From Pseudanabaena sp. BC1403 (lineage in GTDB: Bacteria; Cyanobacteriota; Cyanobacteriia; Pseudanabaenales; Pseudanabaenaceae), in assembly GCF_002914585.1 (NCBI RefSeq), contig NZ_PDDM01000006.1, positions 124,001-188,000 on the forward strand: DNA of 64,000 bases, in the 5' to 3' direction. Shown in pieces: positions 42,858 to 53,209 of the stretch (positions are counted from its first letter, which is position 1; each line of letters opens with the position of its first letter). The notes under the pieces are model-generated. The model saw only the letters and a program-made list of their open reading frames with translations, searched no databases and was not told the DNA's origin. A program made the translations under genes and the position numbers.

Positions 42858-42887
42858 TTGACAATCAGATCACAGCTGCGTTAGGAT
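42858..42887 (+). promoter_or_regulatory. Probable sigma-70 promoter of rpoB
   Basis: TTGACA (42858-42863), 18-bp spacer, TAGGAT (42882-42887). It lies about 70 bases before the rpoB ATG and immediately after a strong terminator, so it probably starts the rpoB-rpoC1-rpoC2 transcript. Confidence 0.6.
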
Positions 42888-42955
42888 AATGTGCTTATGT
42901 CTTGAGTCAAACCTAGACATATACTCCGCCCACTAAAACTGCAGTCACTTAGTGC

Positions 42956-45900
42956 ATGAATAAGCCTACTCTTGTTACTCCTGCCTTCGTTCTACCAGAT
43001 CTTGTAGAAATCCAGCGGGAGAGTTTTCGATGGTTCCTAGAAGAAGGACTTATTGAAGAGCTTGAGAGTTTCTCACCGATTACAGATTATACGGGCAAAA
43101 TGGAACTCCATTTCATTGCCAAAGATTATAAACTCAAGCGCCCAAAATATAGTGTTGATGAGTCCAAACGTCGGGATGCCACCTATGCCGTACAGATGTA
43201 CGTTCCCACGAGGCTTATTAACAAAGAAACAGGAGAAATAAAGGAGCAAGAAGTTTTTATCGGCGATCTGCCTCTAATGACAGATCGTGGAACATTTATT
43301 ATTAACGGTGCTGAGCGAGTCATCGTCAATCAGATTGTGCGTAGCCCTGGGGTTTATTACAAACAAGAGATTGACAAGAATGGTCGCCGCACTTACAACG
43401 CCAGCCTTATTCCTAACCGAGGAGCATGGCTGAAATTTGAAACCGACAAGAATGATCTTGTCTGGGTTCGTATTGACAAAACTCGTAAACTTTCTGCGCA
43501 GGTACTACTCAAAGCGATCGGCTTGAGTGATGCCGAAATTCTTGATGCTCTTACTCACCGTGAGTACTTCCAGAAAACAATTGACAAAGAAGGTCAGTTT
43601 GACGAAGACGAAGCACTCAAAGAACTTTATCGCAAGCTCCGCCCAGGTGAGCCACCTACCGAGTCGGGTGGTCGTGAACTTTTGCGATCGCGCTTTTTTG
43701 ACCCCAAACGTTATGACCTCGGAAAGGTTGGACGTTATAAGCTCAACAAGAAATTGCGCTTAAATACCCCAGACACCATGCGGGTATTGACCGAGAAGGA
43801 TATTCTCACTGCAATCAACTATCTGATCAACCTCAAGTTTGACATCGGTGAAATCGATGACATTGACCACTTGGGCAACCGTCGCGTTAGGTCAGTTGGT
43901 GAATTGCTACAAAACCAAGTCCGTGTTGGCTTAAATCGTCTAGAACGGATCATTCGCGAACGGATGACTGTGTCTGATGTTGACGCTCTCACGCCAGCCT
44001 CGTTGGTTAATCCCAAGCCGCTAGTAGCCGCAATCAAAGAATTCTTTGGTTCCAGCCAACTGTCTCAGTTCATGGACCAAACCAATCCTCTTGCTGAGTT
44101 AACTCACAAACGCCGTCTTAGCGCTCTTGGCCCTGGTGGTCTAACTCGTGAACGTGCAGGCTTTGCAGTGCGGGATATTCACCCAAGCCATTACGGTCGC
44201 ATCTGCCCCATTGAAACTCCTGAAGGTCCTAACGCAGGGTTGATCGGTTCTTTGGCAACTCACGCTCGTGTTAACCAGTATGGATTCATTGAGACTCCTT
44301 ACTACGCGGTCGAAAACGGCAAAGTTCTAAAAAATCAAGAGCCTGTCTATATGACGGCTGATGAAGAAGATGAATTCCGTGTCGCCCCTGGTGACGTAGC
44401 TACCAACGACGAAGGCTATATCTTCCTTGAAATCGTGCCAATTCGCTATCGTCAAGAATGGGGTACGGCAAGTCCCGAAGAAATCGACTATGTCGCGGTT
44501 TCGCCTGTACAGATTATCTCGGTGGCAACATCGCTGATTCCATTCCTTGAGCATGATGATGCTAACCGAGCCCTGATGGGCTCGAACATGCAGCGTCAAG
44601 CCGTTCCACTATTGCGTCCTGAGCGTCCTCTTGTTGGTACTGGGCTAGAAGCTCAAGCCGCTCGTGACTCAGGTATGGTGATCGTCTCGCGAGTTACAGG
44701 TGAAGTCTCCTATGTATCTGCGGATGAGATTCGCGTCAAGGCTGATGATACTGGACTAGAGAGCAGCTACCGTCTGCAAAAATATCAGCGATCAAACCAA
44801 GACACCTGCTTAAATCAGCGTCCTCTGGTCTGGGTTGGCGATACGGTGGTTTCAGGACAAGTTCTTGCCGATGGTTCAGCAACCGAAGGCGGCGAAATCG
44901 CTCTTGGACAGAACATTCTCGTTGCTTATATGCCTTGGGAAGGCTACAACTACGAAGACGCAATTTTAATTAATGAGCGCCTCGTAATTGATGATGTGTA
45001 CACTTCGATTCACGTTGAAAAATATGAAATTGAAGCAAGACAAACCAAACTCGGTCCCGAAGAAATCACTCGCGAAATTCCTAACGTCGGTGAAGATTCT
45101 CTGCGTAATCTTGATGAGCAGGGCATTATCCGCATCGGTGCTTGGGTAAGTTCTGGAGAAATCCTTGTCGGCAAGGTCACACCAAAGGGTGAATCTGATC
45201 AACCACCTGAAGAAAAACTCCTAAGAGCAATTTTTGGTGAAAAGGCTCGTGATGTTAGAGACAACTCATTGCGTGTGCCTAACGGTGAAAAGGGTCGTGT
45301 TGTCGATGTGCGCGTATTTACTCGCGAACAAGGCGATGAGTTACCCCCTGGGGCAAACATGGTCGTCCGCGTCTATGTTGCTCAAAAACGCAAGATCCAA
45401 GTCGGCGATAAGATGGCAGGTCGCCACGGCAACAAGGGCATTATTTCGCGCATTTTGCCGAAAGAAGATATGCCATTCTTGCCCGACGGCACTCCTCTTG
45501 ATATCGTGCTGAACCCTCTGGGTGTGCCTTCACGGATGAACGTAGGACAAGTGTTTGAATGCTTGCTCGGTTGGGCAGCCGAAAACTTGAATGCTCGCTT
45601 TAAGATCGTGCCATTTGATGAAATGTACGGAGAAGAAGCTTCAAGAGAGTTGGTGAATGGTCAGCTAGAACATGCTCGTAATCACACTGGCAAAGACTGG
45701 ATCTTTAATGATGAATTCCCAGGTAAGTTGGTCGTCTATGACGGACGTACAGGTGAGCCATTCGATCAGCCCGTGACTGTTGGTAAAGCATATATGCTGA
45801 AACTAGTTCACCTTGTCGATGACAAGATCCACGCTCGTTCGACTGGTCCTTACTCACTAGTTACGCAGCAGCCACTTGGCGGTAAAGCTCAACAGGGTGG

Positions 45901-46258
45901 TCAGCGCTTTGGAGAAATGGAAGTATGGGCGTTGGAAGCATTCGGTGCTGCCTATATTCTCCAAGAGTTGCTCACAGTTAAATCTGACGATATGACGGGA
46001 CGTAACGAAGCACTCAATGCGATCGTTAAAGGTCACGCAATTCCTCGACCTGGTACGCCAGAATCATTCAAGGTATTGGTGCGTGAGCTTCAATCTTTAT
46101 GTTTGGATGTGTCAGTCCACAAGCTATCTGAGGACGGTAGCAACCAAGATACTGAAGTGGATTTGATGGTGGATACTGGCTCACGCCGTACACCAAATCG
46201 TCCTACCTATGAGTCTGTCTATCGAGGCGATATCAATTTTGATGAGGATGATGACTAA
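42956..46258 (+). CDS. rpoB: RNA polymerase beta subunit
   Basis: 1100 residues, usual for cyanobacteria. It begins [20 protein letters not shown] and contains [21 protein letters not shown], the [17 protein letters not shown] rifampicin-region segment, [31 protein letters not shown], and the catalytic [15 protein letters not shown] and [17 protein letters not shown] segments. The residues around the rifampicin pocket look wild type as far as I can read. It is first of the rpoB-rpoC1-rpoC2 set and ends in an acidic tail (DINFDEDDD). Confidence 0.98.
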   Translation: MNKPTLVTPAFVLPDLVEIQRESFRWFLEEGLIEELESFSPITDYTGKMELHFIAKDYKLKRPKYSVDESKRRDATYAVQMYVPTRLINKETGEIKEQEVFIGDLPLMTDRGTFIINGAERVIVNQIVRSPGVYYKQEIDKNGRRTYNASLIPNRGAWLKFETDKNDLVWVRIDKTRKLSAQVLLKAIGLSDAEILDALTHREYFQKTIDKEGQFDEDEALKELYRKLRPGEPPTESGGRELLRSRFFDPKRYDLGKVGRYKLNKKLRLNTPDTMRVLTEKDILTAINYLINLKFDIGEIDDIDHLGNRRVRSVGELLQNQVRVGLNRLERIIRERMTVSDVDALTPASLVNPKPLVAAIKEFFGSSQLSQFMDQTNPLAELTHKRRLSALGPGGLTRERAGFAVRDIHPSHYGRICPIETPEGPNAGLIGSLATHARVNQYGFIETPYYAVENGKVLKNQEPVYMTADEEDEFRVAPGDVATNDEGYIFLEIVPIRYRQEWGTASPEEIDYVAVSPVQIISVATSLIPFLEHDDANRALMGSNMQRQAVPLLRPERPLVGTGLEAQAARDSGMVIVSRVTGEVSYVSADEIRVKADDTGLESSYRLQKYQRSNQDTCLNQRPLVWVGDTVVSGQVLADGSATEGGEIALGQNILVAYMPWEGYNYEDAILINERLVIDDVYTSIHVEKYEIEARQTKLGPEEITREIPNVGEDSLRNLDEQGIIRIGAWVSSGEILVGKVTPKGESDQPPEEKLLRAIFGEKARDVRDNSLRVPNGEKGRVVDVRVFTREQGDELPPGANMVVRVYVAQKRKIQVGDKMAGRHGNKGIISRILPKEDMPFLPDGTPLDIVLNPLGVPSRMNVGQVFECLLGWAAENLNARFKIVPFDEMYGEEASRELVNGQLEHARNHTGKDWIFNDEFPGKLVVYDGRTGEPFDQPVTVGKAYMLKLVHLVDDKIHARSTGPYSLVTQQPLGGKAQQGGQRFGEMEVWALEAFGAAYILQELLTVKSDDMTGRNEALNAIVKGHAIPRPGTPESFKVLVRELQSLCLDVSVHKLSEDGSNQDTEVDLMVDTGSRRTPNRPTYESVYRGDINFDEDDD

Positions 46259-46269
46259 TTAAATCAGAC

Positions 46270-46329
46270 AATTCGTAATTCGTAATTCGTAATTGATAAT
46301 TACGAATTACGAATTACAAATTACGAATT
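46270..46329. repeat. Palindromic 7-bp tandem repeats between rpoB and rpoC1
   Basis: AATTCGT is repeated three times, then inverted, giving a 20-bp perfect stem (46275-46294 with 46298-46317) around GAT, plus a further inverted unit. AT-only arms make a weak terminator; it is probably a repeat scar inside the operon. Confidence 0.85.
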
Positions 46330-46387
46330 TATTGATAATCAGTTGAAGAATTTATAAATAGTCAATTTACTAAGGACGTTGTAACGT

Positions 46388-48424
46388 ATGGCGAAAGTGG
46401 AACAGCGATTTGACTATGTCAAGATTGGCTTGGCATCACCCGATCGCATTCGTAAATGGGGCGAACGAGTTCTACCAAATGGCAGTTTGGTTGGCGAAGT
46501 CACAAAACCTGAAACTATTAACTACCGCACATTGAAGCCAGAAATGGATGGCTTGTTCTGTGAACGGATTTTTGGTCCCGCAAAGGATTGGGAATGTCAT
46601 TGCGGTAAGTATAAACGTGTGCGTCATCGCGGTATTGTCTGCGAACGCTGCGGTGTAGAAGTGACAGAATCACGAGTACGTCGTCATCGCATGGGCTTTA
46701 TTAAGCTAGCTGCCTCAGTTACCCATGTGTGGTATCTCAAGGGTATCCCTAGTTATATGGCTACTCTGCTGGATATCCCTCTACGTGATGTTGAGCAAAT
46801 TGTTTACTTCAATGCCTACGTTGTCCTTAATCCTGGGATTCAGTCTGAGGTCGATGGCGAAGTTACCGTAGTCAATAGCCGTGAAATTATTGTGCGTGGC
46901 ATTGATGGCGTTGAAATAGCTTACCCTCTACATCCCAAGCATACTCCAACTACATCAGAAGGAAAAATTGTTGAAGTTGGAGAAGTGCTTGCTACTGCCT
47001 ATAACCTCTCTTATAAGCAATTGCTTTCAGAGGATCAATGGATTGATCTTGAAGATCAAATTTATGCTGAAGATCCTGTACTAGATGGGATTGAAGTAGG
47101 TATTGGAGCAGAAGCAATCAAGCAGCTATTGCAAAATATCAATCTTGAGAAAGAAGCAGAGCGTCTCCGCACCGATATCGAAAACTCTAAAGGTCAAAAA
47201 CGCGCCAAGTTAATTAAGCGTCTGCGCGTGGTTGATAACTTTGTAGCGACAGGTTCTAGACCAGACTGGATGGTATTGGATGTAATTCCAGTAATTCCTC
47301 CAGATTTGCGTCCGATGGTACAGCTTGACGGTGGACGCTTTGCCACGAGCGATTTGAATGATTTGTATCGTCGAGTAATTAACCGTAATAATCGCCTAGC
47401 TCGATTACAGGAAATTCTTGCGCCTGAAATTATCGTCCGTAACGAAAAGCGGATGTTGCAGGAGGCTGTTGATGCGTTGATCGATAACGGTCGTCGTGGA
47501 CGCACGGTGGTTGGTGCAAATAATCGCCCACTCAAGTCTCTCTCGGACATCATCGAAGGCAAGCAGGGTCGTTTCCGTCAAAACTTGCTCGGTAAACGGG
47601 TTGACTATTCTGGACGTTCGGTAATCGTTGTCGGACCTAACCTGAAGATTCATCAATGTGGTTTGCCCAAGGAAATGGCGATCGAGCTATTCCAGCCTTT
47701 CGTGATTCATCGCCTGATTAAAACAGGGCTGGTGAATAACATTAAAGCGGCGAAGAAACTGATTCAACGCAATGACCCAGCTGTTTGGGATGTCCTTGAA
47801 GATGTGATCCGCGAACACCCCGTCATGTTAAACCGTGCCCCGACGCTGCACAGATTAGGTATTCAAGCTTTTGAACCTTTGCTGGTAAGTGGTCGTGCAA
47901 TTCAACTGCATCCGCTTGTCTGTCCTGCCTTTAACGCTGACTTCGACGGTGACCAAATGGCGGTTCACGTGCCTCTGTCGATTGAAGCACAGGCGGAAGC
48001 GCGTCTATTGATGCTTGCATCTAATAACATTCTCTCGCCTGCTACTGGTCGTCCGATCGTTACACCTAGCCAAGATATGGTTTTGGGTTGTTACTATCTC
48101 ACAACTGATAATCCTTACAAACAGAAGGGTTTAGGACGTTACTTCTCCAACTTCAATGATGTCGTGATGGCATACGAACAAGGCGAAATCGATATTCACG
48201 CCAGTGTTTGGGTACGTTTTGAAGGAATTCTTGAAGGTCAAGGCGAAGAAAAAGACGATGAAGAACCCAAGGTCACAGTTCTAGAAGATGGTACGAAAGT
48301 AAAGGAATTTGATTTCCGTCGTATTCGTGAAGATGCTGAAGGCGGTTTGATTTCTCAATACATTAAAACCACTCCTGGGCGTGTGATTTTCAATCAAGCA
48401 ATCTATGCATCCCTAGCGAGTTAA
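46388..48424 (+). CDS. rpoC1: RNA polymerase gamma subunit (N-terminal part of beta')
   Basis: 678 residues corresponding to the N-terminal part of bacterial RpoC, split off as in all cyanobacteria and chloroplasts. The zinc site [23 protein letters not shown] lies at about residues 59-82, [20 protein letters not shown] (switch region) follows, and the Mg-binding catalytic loop [15 protein letters not shown] is near residue 519. It ends with the usual short tail. It is separated from rpoC2 by a hairpin. Confidence 0.98.
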   Translation: MAKVEQRFDYVKIGLASPDRIRKWGERVLPNGSLVGEVTKPETINYRTLKPEMDGLFCERIFGPAKDWECHCGKYKRVRHRGIVCERCGVEVTESRVRRHRMGFIKLAASVTHVWYLKGIPSYMATLLDIPLRDVEQIVYFNAYVVLNPGIQSEVDGEVTVVNSREIIVRGIDGVEIAYPLHPKHTPTTSEGKIVEVGEVLATAYNLSYKQLLSEDQWIDLEDQIYAEDPVLDGIEVGIGAEAIKQLLQNINLEKEAERLRTDIENSKGQKRAKLIKRLRVVDNFVATGSRPDWMVLDVIPVIPPDLRPMVQLDGGRFATSDLNDLYRRVINRNNRLARLQEILAPEIIVRNEKRMLQEAVDALIDNGRRGRTVVGANNRPLKSLSDIIEGKQGRFRQNLLGKRVDYSGRSVIVVGPNLKIHQCGLPKEMAIELFQPFVIHRLIKTGLVNNIKAAKKLIQRNDPAVWDVLEDVIREHPVMLNRAPTLHRLGIQAFEPLLVSGRAIQLHPLVCPAFNADFDGDQMAVHVPLSIEAQAEARLLMLASNNILSPATGRPIVTPSQDMVLGCYYLTTDNPYKQKGLGRYFSNFNDVVMAYEQGEIDIHASVWVRFEGILEGQGEEKDDEEPKVTVLEDGTKVKEFDFRRIREDAEGGLISQYIKTTPGRVIFNQAIYASLAS

Positions 48425-48425
48425 C

Positions 48426-48464
48426 TGTTTTTAGTCACATCGCTTAGCGATGTGACTAAAAACA
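48426..48464. repeat. Hairpin between rpoC1 and rpoC2
   Basis: 18-bp perfect arms (48426-48443, 48447-48464) around TTA; tip ATCGCTTAGCGAT. It is inside an operon whose genes must be co-expressed, so it may process or attenuate rather than stop transcription. Confidence 0.8.
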
Positions 48465-48511
48465 TAGAATTTCGATTAATTACTCCAAAGATTATTTAAT
48501 AGCTTAATACC

Positions 48512-51500
48512 ATGGCAGATTTCACGACTAGCAACACGGACTCGCCTGAACAAAAGAAGCCTCAGCGCTTTATTAATCGCACAATTGACAAAGGCCAACT
48601 GAAAAAGTTAATTGCTTGGGCTTTTACGAATTATGGAACAACTAGCGCTGCCAACGTTGCTGATCAACTTAAGGCGTTAGGTTTTCGCTATGCAACTCAG
48701 GCAGGTGTTTCAATTAGTATTGAGGATTTGCAGGTTCCTGCTAGTAAGAAAGCTTTGCTAGCGGCGGCAGAACTGGAGATTGAAGAAACAGAAAGCCGTT
48801 ATACAAGGGGCGAAATTACCGAAGTAGAACGCTTCCAAAAAGTAATTGATACTTGGAACGTTGCTAACGATAACCTCAAGGATGAGGTGGTGAAAAACTT
48901 CAAAAGCAACAATCCCCTCAATTCTGTTTACATGATGGCGTTCTCTGGTGCTCGCGGAAATATTTCGCAGGTGCGTCAGCTAGTTGGTATGCGTGGGTTG
49001 ATGGCCGATCCACAAGGGCAAATCATCGATTTACCGATTAAAACGAACTTCCGCGAAGGATTGACAGTTACTGAATACATTATTTCGTCATATGGTGCGC
49101 GTAAAGGTCTGGTAGATACTGCGTTACGGACAGCTGACTCTGGATATCTTACTCGCCGTCTGGTAGACGTATCACAAGATGTAATCGTCCGCGAAAATGA
49201 TTGCGGCACAGCTCGCGGCATTCGTCTGAAAGCAATGAAAGACGGGGAAAAGACCCTGATCAAGCTTTCCGATCGCTTATTTGGTCGTGTAGCGGCTGAG
49301 GATATTATCGATCCCAAAACAGGCGAAGTGATTGTTTTTCATAACCAAGAAATTTCTGAAGACTTGTCTTTAGCCGTAGCCAAAGCTGGTGTCGAAGAAG
49401 TTTGTGTACGTTCTGCCTTTACTTGCGAATCTACTCGCGCAGTTTGTCAGATGTGCTATGGCTGGAGCTTAGCTCATTTAGAGTTGGTAAACATCGGCGA
49501 AGCCGTAGGGATTATCGCGGCGCAGTCCATTGGTGAGCCTGGTACACAGCTAACCATGCGGACATTCCACACGGGTGGTGTATTTACTGGGGAAGTTGCA
49601 GAACAGCAACGCGCTCCCCATGATGGCACAATCAAATACAACAAAAAGTTAAAAGTTCGCCCCATGCGTACTCGCCACGGTGAAGATGCCTTTATCGTTG
49701 AGTCAAATGGTGACTTTTCTTTAGAAAGTTCTGAAGGCAAAAAAGTCTATGCGATCACCCAAGGTTCGACATTATTAGTGCGCGATGGACAGAAAGTAAC
49801 TCAAAACCAATTGATGGCTGAGGTATCGATCACTGGTAAAACCTCTCGTAAAACCACCGAAAAAGCAACTAAAGCGCTGAATACTGGTTTAGCTGGCGAA
49901 GTATTATTCTCAGATCTAGCGATCGAAGAGAAAAAAGACCGTCAAGGTAATACCAGCTACGTAGCTCGTGGGGAAAAAGGTCGGGTTTGGGTATTGGCTG
50001 GTGAAGTCTATGACTTACCGCCAACTGCGGAACCAACCGTCAAAAATGAAGCCCAAGTCCAAGAGGGCGATGTGCTTGCGGAAACTCGCTTGATTACTGA
50101 GCATGGTGGAGTTGTCCGTCTTAGCGAAGAAGATAGTCGCCATAACCGTGAAGTGGAAATTATCACAGCTTCGGTCATCTTGGATCAGGCGATCGTCAAA
50201 GAAGAAAGCTATCAAGGTCGTGAGCATTATGTGCTTGAGACTCAAGGTGGTCAAAGCTTCTCCCTGAAAGCTTCTCCAGGCTCAAAACTGATTAACAATC
50301 AAGTCGTTGCTGAACTGATTGATGATACTTATCAAACTAAGAGCGGCGGTATTATCAAGTTTGCTGGTGTAGAAGTCGCTAAGCGTAGCAAGGGCAAGCA
50401 GGGTTATGAAGTCGTTAAAGGCGGCACATTACTCTGGGTTCCTGAAGAAACCCATGAGGTGAACAAAGATGCTTCCCTGTTGATGGTCGAAGAAAATCAG
50501 TTCATCGAAGCTGGTACTGAAGTCGTCAAGGATATCTTCAGTCAAACTGCTGGTGTGGTCGAAGTATTCCAAAAGAACGATATTTTGCGTGAAATCGTGA
50601 TCAAGCCAGGTGACTTACATTTGGTCGATGATCCACAAACGGCGATGCAAAAGAATGGGTCTTTGGCTTATCCCGGAACGGAAATCATGCCTGGATTAGT
50701 TTCTCCTGAGCTGCGCTATGTGGAATATCTGGACTCAACCGAGGGGCCAGCATTGTTGTTGCGTCCTGTGGAAGAATACCAAGTCCCCGATATTCCAACA
50801 GTTCCTAGCCAAGAATCGGTTAATCAAGAAGGTCGTTCAATTGGTCTCCGTGCAGTTCAGCGTATTCCTTACAAGGATGGCGATCGCGTGAAGGCGATCG
50901 ACAGCGTTGAGCTATTGAAGACGCAATTATTGTTAGAAGTTGATACTGATGCCCCTCAATTAGCTGCGGACATCGAGTTTATTCCTAACGACACCGATCC
51001 AGGCAGTCTACGCTTGCAATTGGTAATTCTCGAATCGTTGGTGATTCGTCAAGACAACTCTGGCGATCCTGCCCATAGCAACTCGCGGACAAGACTATTG
51101 GTAAATGACGGCGATCGCATTGAGCCTGGCGCAGTTGTCGCCCGTACCGAAATTCTCTGTAAGAAACCAGGTCAGATCCGTGGTATTCGTCAAGGCTCGG
51201 AAGTAGTTCGTCGTTTGCTGGTAGTCACTGAATCAGATTGCATTACGACACATTGTCCTAGTCCCACAGTTAAAGTTGGCGATCTCTTGCGATCGGGTGA
51301 TGAAATTGGCGATGGTGTGATTACTGAAGAGTCTGGACAAGTCCTCAGGATTGAGAATGACTCAGTCGTATTTCGCATCGGTCGCCCCTACCTCGTATCC
51401 CCTGGAGCCTTGTTGCAAATCCATGACGCTGACCTTGTTCAGCGTGGAGACAACATTGCGCTGCTGGTATTTGAACGTGCCAAAACTGGAGACATCATCC

Positions 51501-52489
51501 AAGGGTTACCTCGGATTGAAGAACTACTAGAAGCACGTAAACCCAAGGAAATGTGTGTACTTGCACGGACAACAGGAACTGCTCAAGTTACCTACGACTC
51601 TGACGACAATCCTGAAGTGAAGATTCTTGGTGATGATGGCGTTCTGGATGATGACTATTCATTCAATGCTGGTCAGAGTGTGATTATTTCTGATGGTCAG
51701 AAGCTCTTGGCTGGTGAAGCACTTACCGATGGGCCTGCTAATCCGCATGACATTCTCGATATCTATTTCCATACTTACAAGGAATCTCTTGGAGTCAGAA
51801 AAGCGGCTCTAATCGGGTTGCAAAAGGTACAAGAGTTCTTAATGAACGAAGTCCAGTCGGTATACCAATCTCAAGGTGTAGATATTTCCGATAAACACAT
51901 TGAGGTAATCGTTAAGCAGATGACCTCTAAGGTTCGGATCGAGGATGGTGGTGATACTACTCGTCTTCCTGGTGAGTTGGTAGAACTTCATCAAGTTGAA
52001 CAAATCAACGAAGCGATGGAAATTACGGGCGGCGCACCTGCGGATTACACACCTGTATTGATGGGTATTACGAAGGCAAGTTTAAATACCGACAGCTTTA
52101 TCTCGGCGGCGAGTTTCCAAGAGACCACTCGTGTTCTCACTGAAGCTGCGATCGAAGGTAAGTCTGACTGGTTGCGCGGCTTGAAAGAGAACGTGATTAT
52201 CGGTCGTTTGATTCCTGCGGGTACGGGCTTTAATGCTTACGATACGCCAATTGTTGATGTCGATAATGGCTATGAGCCAGAACTCGGCTATGACGAAGAA
52301 GCGGATGATGTGATCATTGATGACAATACTGCACGTAATTATCAAATCATTGAGCCTCGGATCGAGCCAATTCGCGTTGTCGATAAACCACGTAGCCGTC
52401 GCAGTTTTGACGATGAGCTAGTGGATGATGATGTCGAATTTGAAGATGATGACGAGGAAGATGATGATGAGTTTGAGGATGAAGACTAG
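48512..52489 (+). CDS. rpoC2: RNA polymerase beta' subunit (C-terminal part)
   Basis: 1325 residues, the C-terminal part of RpoC with the large cyanobacterial insertion (SBHM repeats, about 350-1000). Seen: [21 protein letters not shown] (bridge helix, trigger loop start), [18 protein letters not shown], the zinc cysteines [20 protein letters not shown], and [28 protein letters not shown]. Near the end [21 protein letters not shown] is the conserved C-terminal region. The protein finishes with an unusually acidic tail of Asp and Glu residues. It is followed by three hairpins in a row. Confidence 0.98.
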   Translation: MADFTTSNTDSPEQKKPQRFINRTIDKGQLKKLIAWAFTNYGTTSAANVADQLKALGFRYATQAGVSISIEDLQVPASKKALLAAAELEIEETESRYTRGEITEVERFQKVIDTWNVANDNLKDEVVKNFKSNNPLNSVYMMAFSGARGNISQVRQLVGMRGLMADPQGQIIDLPIKTNFREGLTVTEYIISSYGARKGLVDTALRTADSGYLTRRLVDVSQDVIVRENDCGTARGIRLKAMKDGEKTLIKLSDRLFGRVAAEDIIDPKTGEVIVFHNQEISEDLSLAVAKAGVEEVCVRSAFTCESTRAVCQMCYGWSLAHLELVNIGEAVGIIAAQSIGEPGTQLTMRTFHTGGVFTGEVAEQQRAPHDGTIKYNKKLKVRPMRTRHGEDAFIVESNGDFSLESSEGKKVYAITQGSTLLVRDGQKVTQNQLMAEVSITGKTSRKTTEKATKALNTGLAGEVLFSDLAIEEKKDRQGNTSYVARGEKGRVWVLAGEVYDLPPTAEPTVKNEAQVQEGDVLAETRLITEHGGVVRLSEEDSRHNREVEIITASVILDQAIVKEESYQGREHYVLETQGGQSFSLKASPGSKLINNQVVAELIDDTYQTKSGGIIKFAGVEVAKRSKGKQGYEVVKGGTLLWVPEETHEVNKDASLLMVEENQFIEAGTEVVKDIFSQTAGVVEVFQKNDILREIVIKPGDLHLVDDPQTAMQKNGSLAYPGTEIMPGLVSPELRYVEYLDSTEGPALLLRPVEEYQVPDIPTVPSQESVNQEGRSIGLRAVQRIPYKDGDRVKAIDSVELLKTQLLLEVDTDAPQLAADIEFIPNDTDPGSLRLQLVILESLVIRQDNSGDPAHSNSRTRLLVNDGDRIEPGAVVARTEILCKKPGQIRGIRQGSEVVRRLLVVTESDCITTHCPSPTVKVGDLLRSGDEIGDGVITEESGQVLRIENDSVVFRIGRPYLVSPGALLQIHDADLVQRGDNIALLVFERAKTGDIIQGLPRIEELLEARKPKEMCVLARTTGTAQVTYDSDDNPEVKILGDDGVLDDDYSFNAGQSVIISDGQKLLAGEALTDGPANPHDILDIYFHTYKESLGVRKAALIGLQKVQEFLMNEVQSVYQSQGVDISDKHIEVIVKQMTSKVRIEDGGDTTRLPGELVELHQVEQINEAMEITGGAPADYTPVLMGITKASLNTDSFISAASFQETTRVLTEAAIEGKSDWLRGLKENVIIGRLIPAGTGFNAYDTPIVDVDNGYEPELGYDEEADDVIIDDNTARNYQIIEPRIEPIRVVDKPRSRRSFDDELVDDDVEFEDDDEEDDDEFEDED

Positions 52490-52493
52490 ATAA

Positions 52494-52520
52494 AAAAGGC
52501 GGTGCTAAGCACCGCCTTTT
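52494..52520. terminator. rpoC2 terminator hairpin 1
   Basis: 12-bp arms AAAAGGCGGTGC around TAA, ending in TTTT. A classic rho-independent form four bases after the rpoC2 stop. Confidence 0.88.
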
Positions 52521-52525
52521 AAAAC

Positions 52526-52570
52526 TTATTTTGGGAGATGGTTTGCTACGCAAACCATCTCCCAAAATAA
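52526..52570. terminator. rpoC2 terminator hairpin 2
   Basis: At least 19-bp perfect arms (52528-52546, 52550-52568) around TAC; tip TTTGCTACGCAAA. Confidence 0.85.
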
Positions 52571-52599
52571 AAAAAGCCTTGCTTAGCAAGGCTTTTTTT
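52569..52599. terminator. rpoC2 terminator hairpin 3
   Basis: 14-bp arms around TTA, GCCTTGC/GCAAGGC, with A7 and T7 flanks, so it works in both directions and serves the opposing 52636 gene. Confidence 0.88.
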
Positions 52600-52635
52600 G
52601 TTTTGTAAACTTTGCAAACTCAATCCAAACTGGTG

Positions 52636-53082
52636 CTAGAGATTACGCAGAGATGCGATTGCTTGGTTAAGCGATCGCATCTCTTGCAAAATTTCTCGTA
52701 ATAGTCGATTAGTCTCGTTTTGGGCTGGCTCTTGTACCTGAATGGTCACCTGTTTCATTTTCAGGACATCCCTTGCAAATCTTGATACCTCGGTAGGATG
52801 AAACAATAAAGGTTCGCGATCGCTTTGGCGTAGTTCAGGATTTAATCTTGTGGGGTCGTAAGGTAAGTTCAGTAAACCTTGTGCTGGATCGGTATGGGCA
52901 TAGCGATATATAGAGGCACGCGATCGCCCTAATGCCTTTTGGATCGCTTCTACATCCATTAGCTCGTAAGTATGATCAGATTTTAGTTCAGCGCGAGAAA
53001 TCAGAGGACTCATATCATCGCTTATATTCATAATGCTCAAGGAAACAGAAAAAATTATGCTTTTGGAGGTAGATGTAGGCAT
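52636..53082 (-). CDS. Conserved cyanobacterial helix-turn-helix-like protein of unknown function
   Basis: A likely start is ATG 53031 (MNISDDMSPLISRAEL), because the 17 residues before it run into a palindrome; that gives 131 residues. The middle part YELMDVEAIQKALGRSRASIYRYAHTDP has the spacing of a helix-turn-helix as in small resolvase- or excisionase-like DNA-binding proteins, then comes a conserved LLNLPYDPTRLNPELR stretch and a C-terminal coiled coil (NRLLREILQEMRSLNQAIASL) suggesting oligomers. A regulatory or nucleoid role is possible; I cannot name the family. It converges on rpoC2. Confidence 0.7.
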   Translation of the reverse strand: MPTSTSKSIIFSVSLSIMNISDDMSPLISRAELKSDHTYELMDVEAIQKALGRSRASIYRYAHTDPAQGLLNLPYDPTRLNPELRQSDREPLLFHPTEVSRFARDVLKMKQVTIQVQEPAQNETNRLLREILQEMRSLNQAIASLRNL

Positions 53083-53115
53083 AGCATAATAGCTACAACT
53101 ATTATGCTATGCCTA
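53076..53115. repeat. Palindrome in the divergent promoter of the HTH-like and M16 genes
   Basis: 17-bp perfect arms TAGGCATAGCATAATAG (53076-53092) and complement (53099-53115), with a 6-nt loop. It lies between two divergent genes rather than at a gene end, so it could be an operator for the HTH-like protein. Confidence 0.75.
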
Positions 53116-53177
53116 AAACCTGAGTAAACTATCGCATAAGCAATAGCACTAGAAGTAACTTGTCTTGTTAGCCTGTC

Positions 53178-53183
53178 TATAAT
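53178..53183 (+). promoter_or_regulatory. Candidate -10 box of the M16 peptidase gene
   Basis: TATAAT, preceded by TGTC, an almost extended -10. A matching -35 is poor. It is 26 bases upstream of the preferred start at 53210. Confidence 0.4.
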
Positions 53184-53209
53184 AAAAACTGTATTTCGTG
53201 GAGATTTCG

